Below are positions 17,914 through 24,286 of a DNA stretch of 48,594 nt, one piece after another. The DNA is taken from positions 1-48,594 of the forward strand of contig JAZQJB010000079.1 of assembly GCA_045541375.1 (NCBI GenBank), written 5' to 3'. Within the stretch, counting starts at the first letter, position 1, and the number at the start of each line of letters is the position of its first letter. Both the position numbers and the translations under genes were made by a program. Source of the DNA: CAG-390 sp045541375 (GTDB lineage Bacteria; Bacillota; Clostridia; Oscillospirales; CAG-272). The notes under the pieces were generated by a model. That model ran no database searches. It worked only from the letters and a program-made list of their open reading frames with translations, and was not told where the DNA came from.

Positions 17914-18741
17914 TTATTTTACGGAAGCTCTTCTCTGCTCCCACATAAACACAGATGCAGCCGTTGCGGCGTTGAGTGATTCTACGCCCTTGCCGGTATT
18001 GATGGGCAGGATGACCGACAGATCGGAGGCATCGACTGCCGCGCGACTGAGACCGTGACCCTCATTTCCGATGAGGACTATATCCCTTTCGGTGAGAGCT
18101 GCCTTTTCAACGGAAACAGCCTCGTTATCGAGAATGGCGGCAAGCACTCTTCTTCCCTCGCAGGAAAAGCGTGCAAGTGCAGAGGGCAAATCATTGCAGA
18201 AAATGATCTCGCGAGAGAATATCGCGCCCATTGCGCCGCGAAGTGTTTTGGGATTATATATATCCGCGCAATCTGCGGACAGAAGAAGCGTATCTACCCC
18301 GAATGCGGAAGCCGAACGAATGACGGTTCCGAGATTTCCGGGGTCACGCAAGGATTCAAAAGCCATAATTCTTTTATCCGAAGACGCAAGTTCGGGTATC
18401 TCGGACAAAGAAAGTTCTTTATGTATCTCATCGATATATTTCACAACGGCGATGATTCCGTCGGGAGCCTTTTCCTCGGTGATCTTCGAGAAGACCTCGG
18501 GAGAAAGAAGCACAGTTTTTGCGCCGCTCTTTTCGGCAAGCGGCAACAAGCGGTCTGCCTTTTCGGAGCAGATCGCAACAAGGTCGATATGCGCACCGCA
18601 ATCGATGGCTTCGCTTACGAGCTTATGACCGTCAATGCGGAAAAGTCGGGTCTTTCTGCGTTCCTTTTTATCAAGGAGGGCACAGAGCTTGACGACCGTG
18701 GGATTTTGTCTTGAGGTGATGATTTCCTTAGCGAAAGGCAT
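17914..18741 (-). CDS. SpoU/TrmH-family RNA 2'-O-methyltransferase (probably 23S rRNA)
   Basis: SAM-dependent SPOUT enzyme that methylates ribose 2'-OH groups. The 275-residue protein has an N-terminal substrate-binding domain, then the three SpoU motifs: ESLRDPGNLGTVIRSASAFG, VLIGNEGHGLS and LPINTGKGVESLNAATAASV, which together form the SAM-binding knot. GGAGGA sits 7-8 nt upstream of ATG 18741. Homologues of this size usually act on 23S rRNA, but the exact target cannot be read from the sequence. It precedes dprA and follows the terminator of infC-rpmI-rplT. Confidence 0.92.
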   Translation of the reverse strand: MPFAKEIITSRQNPTVVKLCALLDKKERRKTRLFRIDGHKLVSEAIDCGAHIDLVAICSEKADRLLPLAEKSGAKTVLLSPEVFSKITEEKAPDGIIAVVKYIDEIHKELSLSEIPELASSDKRIMAFESLRDPGNLGTVIRSASAFGVDTLLLSADCADIYNPKTLRGAMGAIFSREIIFCNDLPSALARFSCEGRRVLAAILDNEAVSVEKAALTERDIVLIGNEGHGLSRAAVDASDLSVILPINTGKGVESLNAATAASVFMWEQRRASVK

Positions 18742-18801
18742 TCGGATCTCCTCCTAATTTGTCGAATTTTATCGAAATTTACAACGTAAAAATACCGAAA
18801 C

Positions 18802-18837
18802 AGGGGCTGTCGCAAACAAAATTTGCATACAGCCCCT
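18802..18837 (-). terminator. terminator of the infC-rpmI-rplT operon
   Basis: On the minus strand AGGGGCTGT and ACAGCCCCT pair perfectly, and an inner GCAAA/TTTGC extension is interrupted by small bulges. A T-rich stretch (TTTCGGTATTTTT) follows. It lies 14 nt past the rplT stop. Confidence 0.85.
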
Positions 18838-18850
18838 ATTAATTTAGTGC

Positions 18851-19204
18851 TTAGAGGGCAGCCTTTGCCTTCTCAACGAGAGCAGCAAAACCAGCCTTAT
18901 CGCTTACAGCGAGCTCTGCGAGCATCTTGCGATTGAGCTCGATGCCAGCCTTCTTGAGTCCGTGCATAAAGGTGGAGTAGTTCATGCCGTTTACCTTAGC
19001 CTCAGCCGAGATACGGGTGATCCAAAGGCGACGGAAATCTCTCTTCTTGAGCTTACGACCGATGAAAGCGTAGTTACCGCTCTTCATAACGGCCTGCTTA
19101 GCCATCTTAAAGTGCTTGCTCTTTGAGCCCCAGTAACCCTTAGCGGCCTTGAGGACTTTATTTCTTCTCTTGCGCGTCATCATCGCGCCCTTAATTCTTG
19201 CCAT
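18851..19204 (-). CDS. rplT: 50S ribosomal protein L20
   Basis: Binds 23S rRNA early in 50S assembly; in B. subtilis it also represses its own operon through the leader. The 117-residue sequence MARIKGAMMTRKRRNKVL, then KAAKGYWGSKSKHFKMAKQ and DFRRLWITRISAEAK, is unmistakable. GGAGGA precedes ATG 19204. It is third in infC-rpmI-rplT. The leader at 20045-20174 is a plausible autoregulatory target. Confidence 0.99.
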   Translation of the reverse strand: MARIKGAMMTRKRRNKVLKAAKGYWGSKSKHFKMAKQAVMKSGNYAFIGRKLKKRDFRRLWITRISAEAKVNGMNYSTFMHGLKKAGIELNRKMLAELAVSDKAGFAALVEKAKAAL

Positions 19205-19240
19205 AATTCTTTCCTCCTAAAATTCTTTCGCGGTATCCGA

Positions 19241-19435
19241 TTACTTCTGAATGAGTGCGCGGATGTTCGCAGCCATCTTGCCGTTTACATACTCACCGGT
19301 GCGAAGATGTCTCTTTCTCTTCTGATCCTTCAGACCGAGCTTATGACGGTGATGCGAGTGTCCCATCTTTACCTTGCCGTTTCCGGTTACCGAGAAACGC
19401 TTTGCAGAGGCCTTGTGTGTCTTAACTTTTCCCAT
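19241..19435 (-). CDS. rpmI: 50S ribosomal protein L35
   Basis: Small 50S protein of 64 residues. The sequence starts MGKVKTHKASAKRFSVTGNG and contains the basic core GHSHHRHKLGLKDQKRKRHL. GGAGAT lies 8 nt before ATG 19435. It sits between infC and rplT with short gaps (77 and 36 nt), as in most bacteria. Confidence 0.99.
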   Translation of the reverse strand: MGKVKTHKASAKRFSVTGNGKVKMGHSHHRHKLGLKDQKRKRHLRTGEYVNGKMAANIRALIQK

Positions 19436-19512
19436 TTTTGTATCTCCTGTAATAAATTATTTTTTCTTTTATTCGGCTTTCGCCGAGCGAGCCGCGCTTG
19501 CGGCAGGTTGAC

Positions 19513-20028
19513 TTATTTTTTAATGGGGTTTACTATCATGGTCATCAGCTTGCCCTCGAGATTGGGAGTCTTATCGACTGTTCCCGCCTCGCTTACTGCT
19601 TCACGGAAACGCTCAAGGATCTCCTTACCGATCTCCTGATGGCTCATCTCACGTCCGCGGAAACGCAATACGACCTTGACCTTATTGCCTTCACCGAGGA
19701 AACGCATTGCATGCTTGACCTTGGTTTCGAAGTCGTGGTTCTCGATACGGCAGGAAAGCTGTACCTCCTTGACCTCGATGATATTCTGCTTTTTCTTTGC
19801 TTCCTTCTCTCTCTTTTCCTGCTCATAGCGGTAGCGGCCGTAGTCGACGATGCGACATACAGGGGGCTGTGCATTGGGGGAAATGAGGACAAGGTCGAGA
19901 CCCTTGTCGTATGCGGTGCGAAGGGCGTTGTCGGAAGACATAATACCGATCTGTTCACCGTCGGGTCCGATAACTCGTACTTCTTTAGCCTTGATGCTCT
20001 CGTTTACGAGTAATTCTTTTGCAGCTAT
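19513..20028 (-). CDS. infC: translation initiation factor IF-3, with a non-canonical ATA start
   Basis: Binds the 30S subunit and checks start-codon and initiator-tRNA pairing. The first ATG in frame (19941) would remove the conserved N-terminal stretch. Upstream codons extend the protein to ELLVNESIKAKEVRVIGPDG, which matches the IF-3 N-terminus, and an in-frame TGA sits four codons before that peptide's first residues. The best start is ATA at 20028, 9 nt downstream of a perfect GGAGG (20042-20038), giving 171 residues; GTT just before it is the alternative. A non-AUG start echoes the AUU start of E. coli infC, through which IF-3 represses itself. Downstream motifs: RIVDYGRYRYEQEKREKEAK and FRGREMSHQEIGKEIL. 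Confidence 0.95.
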   Translation of the reverse strand: MAAKELLVNESIKAKEVRVIGPDGEQIGIMSSDNALRTAYDKGLDLVLISPNAQPPVCRIVDYGRYRYEQEKREKEAKKKQNIIEVKEVQLSCRIENHDFETKVKHAMRFLGEGNKVKVVLRFRGREMSHQEIGKEILERFREAVSEAGTVDKTPNLEGKLMTMIVNPIKK

Positions 20029-20044
20029 AACAGCTCACCTCCGA

Positions 20045-20174
20045 AAATAAAAAATGACACGAAGAAACTCCGTGCCGCACAAAATCATACTGCTCCCGAA
20101 GAAGAACAGCTTGAAATTATTAACACCTGCGCGCCCTTGCGGCAGGGTGAGAACGGAGAGTTCTTCTTTATTGC
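20045..20174 (-). promoter_or_regulatory. infC-rpmI-rplT leader with attenuator (L20-leader-like)
   Basis: About 130 nt of untranslated leader run from the promoter to the infC ribosome site. It holds a terminator-like hairpin (20058-20074, CACGGAG-TTT-CTTCGTG with one G-U pair) followed by TTTTTTATTTT. The 5' arm of that hairpin, ACGGAG (20073-20068), is also complementary to CTCCGT farther upstream (20158-20153), so a mutually exclusive antiterminator can form. A second hairpin, CCCT-GCCGC-AAGGG, lies between. This fits the transcription attenuation by L20 described for the Bacillus subtilis infC leader; homology to that RNA family is inferred from position and structure only. Confidence 0.75.
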
Positions 20175-20180
20175 CGATAA

Positions 20181-20209
20181 ATTATACCACACCTCTGCTC
20201 ATTTGTCAA
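20181..20209 (-). promoter_or_regulatory. consensus sigma-A promoter of infC-rpmI-rplT
   Basis: TTGACA (20209-20204), 17-bp spacer, TATAAT (20186-20181) on the minus strand, an exact consensus. It is expected to be strong, as suits a ribosomal-protein operon. Confidence 0.92.
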
Positions 20210-20277
20210 TAGGTTTTTGAAATATTTTTTTGATTTTTGCGATTTTTTTCATTTTGGCTTTCTTTGACAAAAATATC

Positions 20278-20306
20278 TTGACAAGGCGCGTCAATGATGA
20301 TATAAT
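20278..20306 (+). promoter_or_regulatory. consensus sigma-A promoter of the HAD-isomerase pair
   Basis: TTGACA (20278-20283), 17 bp, TATAAT (20301-20306), directed away from the infC promoter. The region between the two promoters is T-rich and holds no gene. Confidence 0.9.
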
Positions 20307-20341
20307 TTTTTGTGAATTGATATGTAAAGGTTAATTTATAT

Positions 20342-20953
20342 ATGATCAAAAATCTTGTATTTGACTTGGGTCAGGTCATTTTCAGCTTCAAGCGCAAATA
20401 TATGGTTGAGTGCTACGTTTCCGATCAAGAAGATTCTCTACTTCTCCAAACTGTTGTTTTTGACAGACTGTATTGGGACAGGCTTGACGACGGGACGCTC
20501 ACCGATGAAGAAGCATTACAGCTTATGTTTCCAAGATTGCCCGAGCGCCTTCATACCGTTGCCGAAGAGATCTTTTGCAATTGGATATACCACATCCCAG
20601 AGATCGAAGGAATGACCGATCTTGTCCGCGAAATGAAGGAGAGATTCGGTATTCGCGCATTCGTGCTTTCAAATATGGTAAAGCGCTTGGTCGATCATCG
20701 CGACGAAATGGCTTTTCTTGCAGAATTCGAAAAATGCATTTTCTCCTCGGTATGCGGTCTGACAAAGCCGAATATCGAAATATTCGAATATCTTTGCCGC
20801 GAATGCGAAATACTGCCCGAAGAAACTCTCTTTATTGACGACAGACAGATCAACGTCGATGCAGCAGAAGCGTTTGGTATCAGATCTTACCGTTTCACCG
20901 GCGAATCTGCCCCCTTGCGGGAATACCTGATCGATCTGCTTTCAAATCAATGA
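20342..20953 (+). CDS. HAD-superfamily hydrolase
   Basis: Probable small-molecule phosphatase of 203 residues. HAD motif I is FDLGQVIF with the nucleophile Asp near residue 8; the second Asp of DxD is replaced by Gly, as in the YihX and epoxide-hydrolase-like branch. VLSNM is motif II, LTKPNIEIFEYLC carries the motif III Lys, and LFIDDRQINVDAAEAFGI is motif IV. The span between motifs I and II is mainly the helical cap. AAAGG lies 11 nt before ATG 20342. It is followed after 25 nt by the isomerase-like gene. Substrate unknown. Confidence 0.88.
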   Translation: MIKNLVFDLGQVIFSFKRKYMVECYVSDQEDSLLLQTVVFDRLYWDRLDDGTLTDEEALQLMFPRLPERLHTVAEEIFCNWIYHIPEIEGMTDLVREMKERFGIRAFVLSNMVKRLVDHRDEMAFLAEFEKCIFSSVCGLTKPNIEIFEYLCRECEILPEETLFIDDRQINVDAAEAFGIRSYRFTGESAPLREYLIDLLSNQ

Positions 20954-20978
20954 CACAATATTATAAGGAGATAACAAA

Positions 20979-21833
20979 ATGAAACGTGAAGAAATGAAAA
21001 TCGGCTCATCGAGCTGTTTTACCGGAAGTCTTGCAGAGGAAGCTCTTGCTCCTCTTGCGAAGGCAGGACTTGATTACCTTGAATACACGGGAAATTACAT
21101 TTTCTATATGAGAAACTGCGACTTCCCGAAGAATGCGGAAAAGATCATTGAGACCGTCAAAAAGAGCGGACTCGAGCCTTGGTCCTTCCATCTTCCCTTC
21201 TCGCGCAAGCTTGATATTTCGAACGCAGACAAAGAACTGCGCGCTATCACCATTGTAACCAACCGCACTCTTATCGAAGCCGCTGCCCGCGCAGGCGCGA
21301 AGGTGATCGTACTCCATCCCTCCTCCGAGCCGATAGCAGACGAGGATCGTCCCGAAAGACTTCGTCTTTCCCGCGAAGCGATCATCGAACTCGCAGAGGT
21401 CGCAAAGGAAAACGGAGTTCGCCTTGCAGTTGAAAACCTCCCCAGGACCTGCCTTACCAGAACATCGGATGAAATGATCGAACTCGTTAAAGACACGGGC
21501 GCAGGCGTCATCTTCGATACCAACCACAATCTTATTGAGGACAACGTTGACTACATCAACAACGTAGCAGATGCGGGACTTGAGCTCCTTTCGGTACATA
21601 TTTCCGACTATTACCGCGATGAAAACGGTGTTCTTGACGAAAGACACACTCTTCCCGGTACAGGCATCAACAAGTGGAACGACATTGTTGACACTCTCGT
21701 TGCGCGCGGATATGAAGGTCCTCTTATGTATGAGGTTCCCGCAAAGGCAAAGAACCGCGCTCCCGAAAACCCCATCACCCCCGAAGAGCTTACTCAGAAT
21801 ATGAGAGACTTGAGGGACGGGAAAATAAAATAA
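20979..21833 (+). CDS. sugar phosphate isomerase/epimerase-like TIM-barrel protein
   Basis: Member of the xylose isomerase-like TIM-barrel (AP endonuclease family 2) superfamily, 284 residues. Candidate metal ligands lie at the ends of barrel strands: Glu in LAVENLPR, Asp and His in VIFDTNHN, His and Asp in LLSVHISDYY, Glu in LMYEVPAK. The first strand is KIGSSSCFTGSL. AAGGAGAT precedes ATG 20979; an internal ATG five codons on is possible. It shares a transcript with the upstream HAD hydrolase, suggesting action on a sugar phosphate, but the substrate is not evident. Confidence 0.85.
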   Translation: MKREEMKIGSSSCFTGSLAEEALAPLAKAGLDYLEYTGNYIFYMRNCDFPKNAEKIIETVKKSGLEPWSFHLPFSRKLDISNADKELRAITIVTNRTLIEAAARAGAKVIVLHPSSEPIADEDRPERLRLSREAIIELAEVAKENGVRLAVENLPRTCLTRTSDEMIELVKDTGAGVIFDTNHNLIEDNVDYINNVADAGLELLSVHISDYYRDENGVLDERHTLPGTGINKWNDIVDTLVARGYEGPLMYEVPAKAKNRAPENPITPEELTQNMRDLRDGKIK

Positions 21834-21854
21834 GTGCAGAATGCAGAGTGCAGA
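21834..21854 (+). repeat. left arm of a 21-bp perfect inverted repeat
   Basis: GTGCAGAATGCAGAGTGCAGA begins directly after the isomerase stop codon. Its exact reverse complement is at 22100-22120. Internally it is built from GCAGA-(A/G)TG repeats. Confidence 0.9.
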
Positions 21855-21863
21855 ATGAAAGAA

Positions 21864-21885
21864 TATTTTCGCTGAAGCGAAAATA
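21864..21885. repeat. perfect 10-bp palindromic hairpin
   Basis: TATTTTCGCT-GA-AGCGAAAATA forms a 10-bp stem with a 2-nt loop. No T tail follows, so it may stabilise the 3' end of the upstream mRNA or belong to the surrounding repeat unit. Confidence 0.7.
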
Positions 21886-21952
21886 AGATCAATAATTTTG
21901 TACTGTGCTGATAAGGTTTTGTGTAATGCAAAAGTTATAACAAGTAAATAGA

Positions 21953-21999
21953 AAATCTCGGATATTTTGAAGCGAACTTCTCAATATCCGAGATTTTTT
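21953..21999 (+). terminator. strong terminator after the isomerase gene
   Basis: AAATCTCGGATATT and AATATCCGAGATTT form a perfect 14-bp stem around a 16-nt loop, ending in TTTTTT. It lies 120 nt past the isomerase stop, inside the interval bounded by the 21-bp inverted repeats. The remaining spacer to 22099 shows no gene. Confidence 0.85.
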
Positions 22000-22099
22000 G
22001 ATTTGGGTCTAACTCAACCACTTAATAATGGATCATCAACACCAAATTAAATTATCACAATAGCCGATTTCCGAGCAACGCGAGGAAATCTTCCTTAAC

Positions 22100-22130
22100 T
22101 CTGCACTCTGCATTCTGCACTCTGCACTCT
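22100..22130 (-). repeat. right arm of the 21-bp inverted repeat, plus one extra unit
   Basis: The minus strand repeats the left arm exactly (22120-22100) and carries one more AGAGTGCAGA unit out to 22130, ending just before the stop of the solute-binding lipoprotein. The two arms are 245 bp apart. Confidence 0.9.
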
Positions 22131-22131
22131 T

Positions 22132-23640
22132 TTACCCCAACTTATCTATCGTATCGTTAAACGTTGTAAGTTGTCTCTTTACTGCCTTGCTCTGGGTTGC
22201 CCAAGCAGAGGAAAGCGAGTTGTTGGCATAGCCGTTCCAAAGCGCGGAGGTTACGTCGATTCCGAAAACTTCCGAAATGTCATAGCAGATGGTCGCCTTT
22301 ACGACATCGAGCATTTCAACGTCATAGGGGTCGTTGGTGCGTCTGGTCTTGACGGTGATCTCGTAATATGCGGGCATTACGGTACGGCTTGATTCATAAG
22401 CCCAATAATCCATAACGTTTGCGATCATACCGTAATCAAGCTTTTCAGAATTCGGGATGCCCCAGATATTCGAAAGCTTATCCATCTTATGGTAATAGGA
22501 CTCCTGATCTGCGGAGTACTTTGGGTTGGGAGCGATTCCGTAGCCGTCGCCTTCCATATCACTTACCTGATTGGTAACAGCCATATTGGCCTGAACGAAG
22601 AGGAAGTGGTTCTGCGCGAAAAGATTTCTGCAATAGTTATACTTGTTGCCGAAATCGGAATAGTCCGCGCCGCTCGATGCCGCACTGTAGTCAAGGCAAG
22701 TATTGCCCTTCAGTACTGAGGAAAGCTTTGCGAAGATATTGTCGATCTTTTCAAGGTCGGGGTTAACGATCAGATGGCCGTCTGCGTCCTTTTCCGAGAA
22801 CTTGATGCCGCATCCGACAAGCATGTGAATAGCGTTACCGTTTGTAGCACCCGTTTCCATGAGGAGGCCGTAAACGTCAGAACCCGTTCTCACGCCGTCG
22901 CCGTCATCGGTATAAACGGCATTGACAAGGCTGAGGAAATTATCGATCGTCCAGTTGTTTTCCTGAATATAAGTATGAGGGCTCGTGAGCTGATAATCCT
23001 TGATAAGATTCTTGTTGAAGAAGAAGAATCTTGCGCCCGCAAGGTTGCTGACGCTGGTATCGTTTGCCATGATGAAGAGCTTGCCGCCCATCTCATAGCC
23101 CTCGGCGCAGTTTGCATCCCACCAAGGATTTGTAAAATCAAGTCCCAGTTCGTTAAAATCATAAAGGTAGCCGCTCGTGGCAAGAGAAGCAAGGCTTTCT
23201 CTCTGATTGAGGATAACGTCGAAATCAAGCATACCGGCATCAACGCCGTTCTTGACGCTCGTCGATATACTGTCAGAAGCCACCTGCTCGATCTTGATGC
23301 CGTATTTTTCTTCCGTGTTGGTATTTCTGGTATACACGGCAGAGCTCATAACGTCGGTAGGCTCCTCGGTTCCTATATAAAATGCGGGATAGGAGGAGGC
23401 GGAGGGGTTGCGGGAAATGATTACAAAAGAATCACCGCCGTAATTTGCCTCGGGGAAAACGGGAGTAGTATCCTCCTCTGTCACCTCGGCGGTATCGGGA
23501 GCTTTTTCCGTTGCCGCAGGAGTAGCGGAAGTTTGCTCTCCTTCACTGCCGGTGTCAGCACAGGAAACGAAAGCACATGAAGTCAAAAGAATCAAACAGG
23601 TCAAAATGAGTGAGGTGAATCTCAATGAAACTTTTTTCAT
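22132..23640 (-). CDS. extracellular solute-binding lipoprotein (orphan ABC-type)
   Basis: Probably captures a substrate outside the membrane for an ABC importer. From ATG 23640, preceded by AGAGG, the protein has 502 residues. MKKVSLRFTSLILTCLILL is a lipoprotein signal peptide, with a possible lipobox Cys in LLTSC or FVSC. A Thr/Glu-rich linker (about 30-65) precedes the mature domain. The frame extends upstream to 23676 without a ribosome site. FDVILNQRES, the aromatic-rich FTNPWWDANCAEGYEMGG and the C-terminal region resemble family 1-like carbohydrate-binding proteins, which is my inference. No permease or ATPase gene lies nearby, and it has its own promoter. Confidence 0.82.
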   Translation of the reverse strand: MKKVSLRFTSLILTCLILLTSCAFVSCADTGSEGEQTSATPAATEKAPDTAEVTEEDTTPVFPEANYGGDSFVIISRNPSASSYPAFYIGTEEPTDVMSSAVYTRNTNTEEKYGIKIEQVASDSISTSVKNGVDAGMLDFDVILNQRESLASLATSGYLYDFNELGLDFTNPWWDANCAEGYEMGGKLFIMANDTSVSNLAGARFFFFNKNLIKDYQLTSPHTYIQENNWTIDNFLSLVNAVYTDDGDGVRTGSDVYGLLMETGATNGNAIHMLVGCGIKFSEKDADGHLIVNPDLEKIDNIFAKLSSVLKGNTCLDYSAASSGADYSDFGNKYNYCRNLFAQNHFLFVQANMAVTNQVSDMEGDGYGIAPNPKYSADQESYYHKMDKLSNIWGIPNSEKLDYGMIANVMDYWAYESSRTVMPAYYEITVKTRRTNDPYDVEMLDVVKATICYDISEVFGIDVTSALWNGYANNSLSSAWATQSKAVKRQLTTFNDTIDKLG

Positions 23641-23693
23641 AACAGACCTCTTATAATCAAAGATTTCAACACACAAATTGAGTTGATATTAAT

Positions 23694-23722
23694 ATTATAC
23701 ATGCTTTTTAATCAATTGTCAA
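23694..23722 (-). promoter_or_regulatory. consensus promoter of the solute-binding lipoprotein
   Basis: TTGACA (23722-23717), 17 bp, TATAAT (23699-23694) on the minus strand, an exact consensus. The -35 begins about 40 bp beyond the T tract of the candidate small RNA. Confidence 0.9.
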
Positions 23723-23761
23723 TAATTTGTTGATACTTTTTCGTTCCGTTTGTTAAAAAAC

Positions 23762-23913
23762 AGAAAAAGCAGCATCCTTCAATGCTGCCAAAATCATATA
23801 AAAAAGCAACAACGGTGACCGATCTCCGCGCTTAAAAACATATCATAAGCTTGATACTCCGCAGAAAAAGGTGACCGCTGTGCATTCGAGGCCGCGACGC
23901 TATTGCGTTGCGT
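23762..23913 (-). ncRNA. candidate stand-alone structured small RNA of about 150 nt
   Basis: No credible protein frame lies here, yet the stretch has a promoter (23920-23948), internal structure and a terminator. Near the 5' end a hairpin with loop AATA is closed by ACGC/GCGT. In the middle, ACAGCGGTCACC and GGTCACCGTTGT can pair over 12 positions (one C-C mismatch and one G-U pair) around a 48-nt insert that holds TATCA/TGATA. The RNA ends at GCAGCAT-(6 nt)-ATGCTGC and TTTTTCTGTTTTTT (23788-23755). GCGGAG occurs twice in the insert. It could be 6S RNA or another small regulatory RNA, but I cannot match it to a known family. It lies alone between the lipoprotein gene and lon. Confidence 0.6.
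23769..23788 (-). terminator. terminator of the candidate small RNA
   Basis: GCAGCAT-TGAAGG-ATGCTGC on the minus strand is a 7-bp perfect stem followed directly by TTTTTCTGTTTTTT. It has no protein gene upstream on that strand within the intergenic region. Confidence 0.8.
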
Positions 23914-23919
23914 ACCGAC

Positions 23920-23948
23920 ATTATACTACATTTTCGGCGAAAAGTAAA
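23920..23948 (-). promoter_or_regulatory. promoter of the candidate small RNA
   Basis: TTTACT (23948-23943), 17 bp, TATAAT (23925-23920) on the minus strand. The start of transcription would be near 23913. From 23949 to about 24200 I see no gene or clear structure. Confidence 0.65.
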
Positions 23949-24205
23949 TGTTAAAAATGACGAATATTCGCACAAATTTTCGTGCAAAAGCAACAATGTA
24001 GAATTTTGGGTTCAAATGCGTGCCGTTTTTAGTGCATTTTCACAACGACAGGTGGTGCGACACGTCAAATGTTACAAAAAACAAAAGCGGTATTAGGACA
24101 ATATAACGAAAACTATGGATCGCATTGGTTAAATCAAATGCAACTGTTTTTTATATTTTTTGATAAAACTTTCTATAAGGTATAGATTTTTTTCAAAATG
24201 TATGC

Positions 24206-24227
24206 TATAATATTATAATAATATAAT
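24206..24227 (+). promoter_or_regulatory. lon promoter region with three overlapping TATAAT boxes
   Basis: TATAAT occurs at 24206-24211, 24214-24219 and 24222-24227. None has a good TTGACA 17 bp upstream; the first would use TAGATT and the second TTTCAA. I see no CIRCE element and no full CtsR site, so heat control of lon is not evident from the sequence. Confidence 0.5.
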
Positions 24228-24286
24228 CACATACTCTGCGCGTTTGCTGTTTCAAACCTCAAAGCGCGCACCGAAAGGATATATAC

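Noticed and set aside
18760..18766. Exact 0A box (TGTCGAA) upstream of the SpoU methyltransferase
   Set aside because: A 7-mer is expected several times by chance in 48 kb, and no promoter layout links it to Spo0A control.
24251..24270. Possible CtsR or heat-shock operator before lon
   Set aside because: TTTGA occurs twice but with wrong spacing and sequence for CtsR, and no CIRCE element is present.
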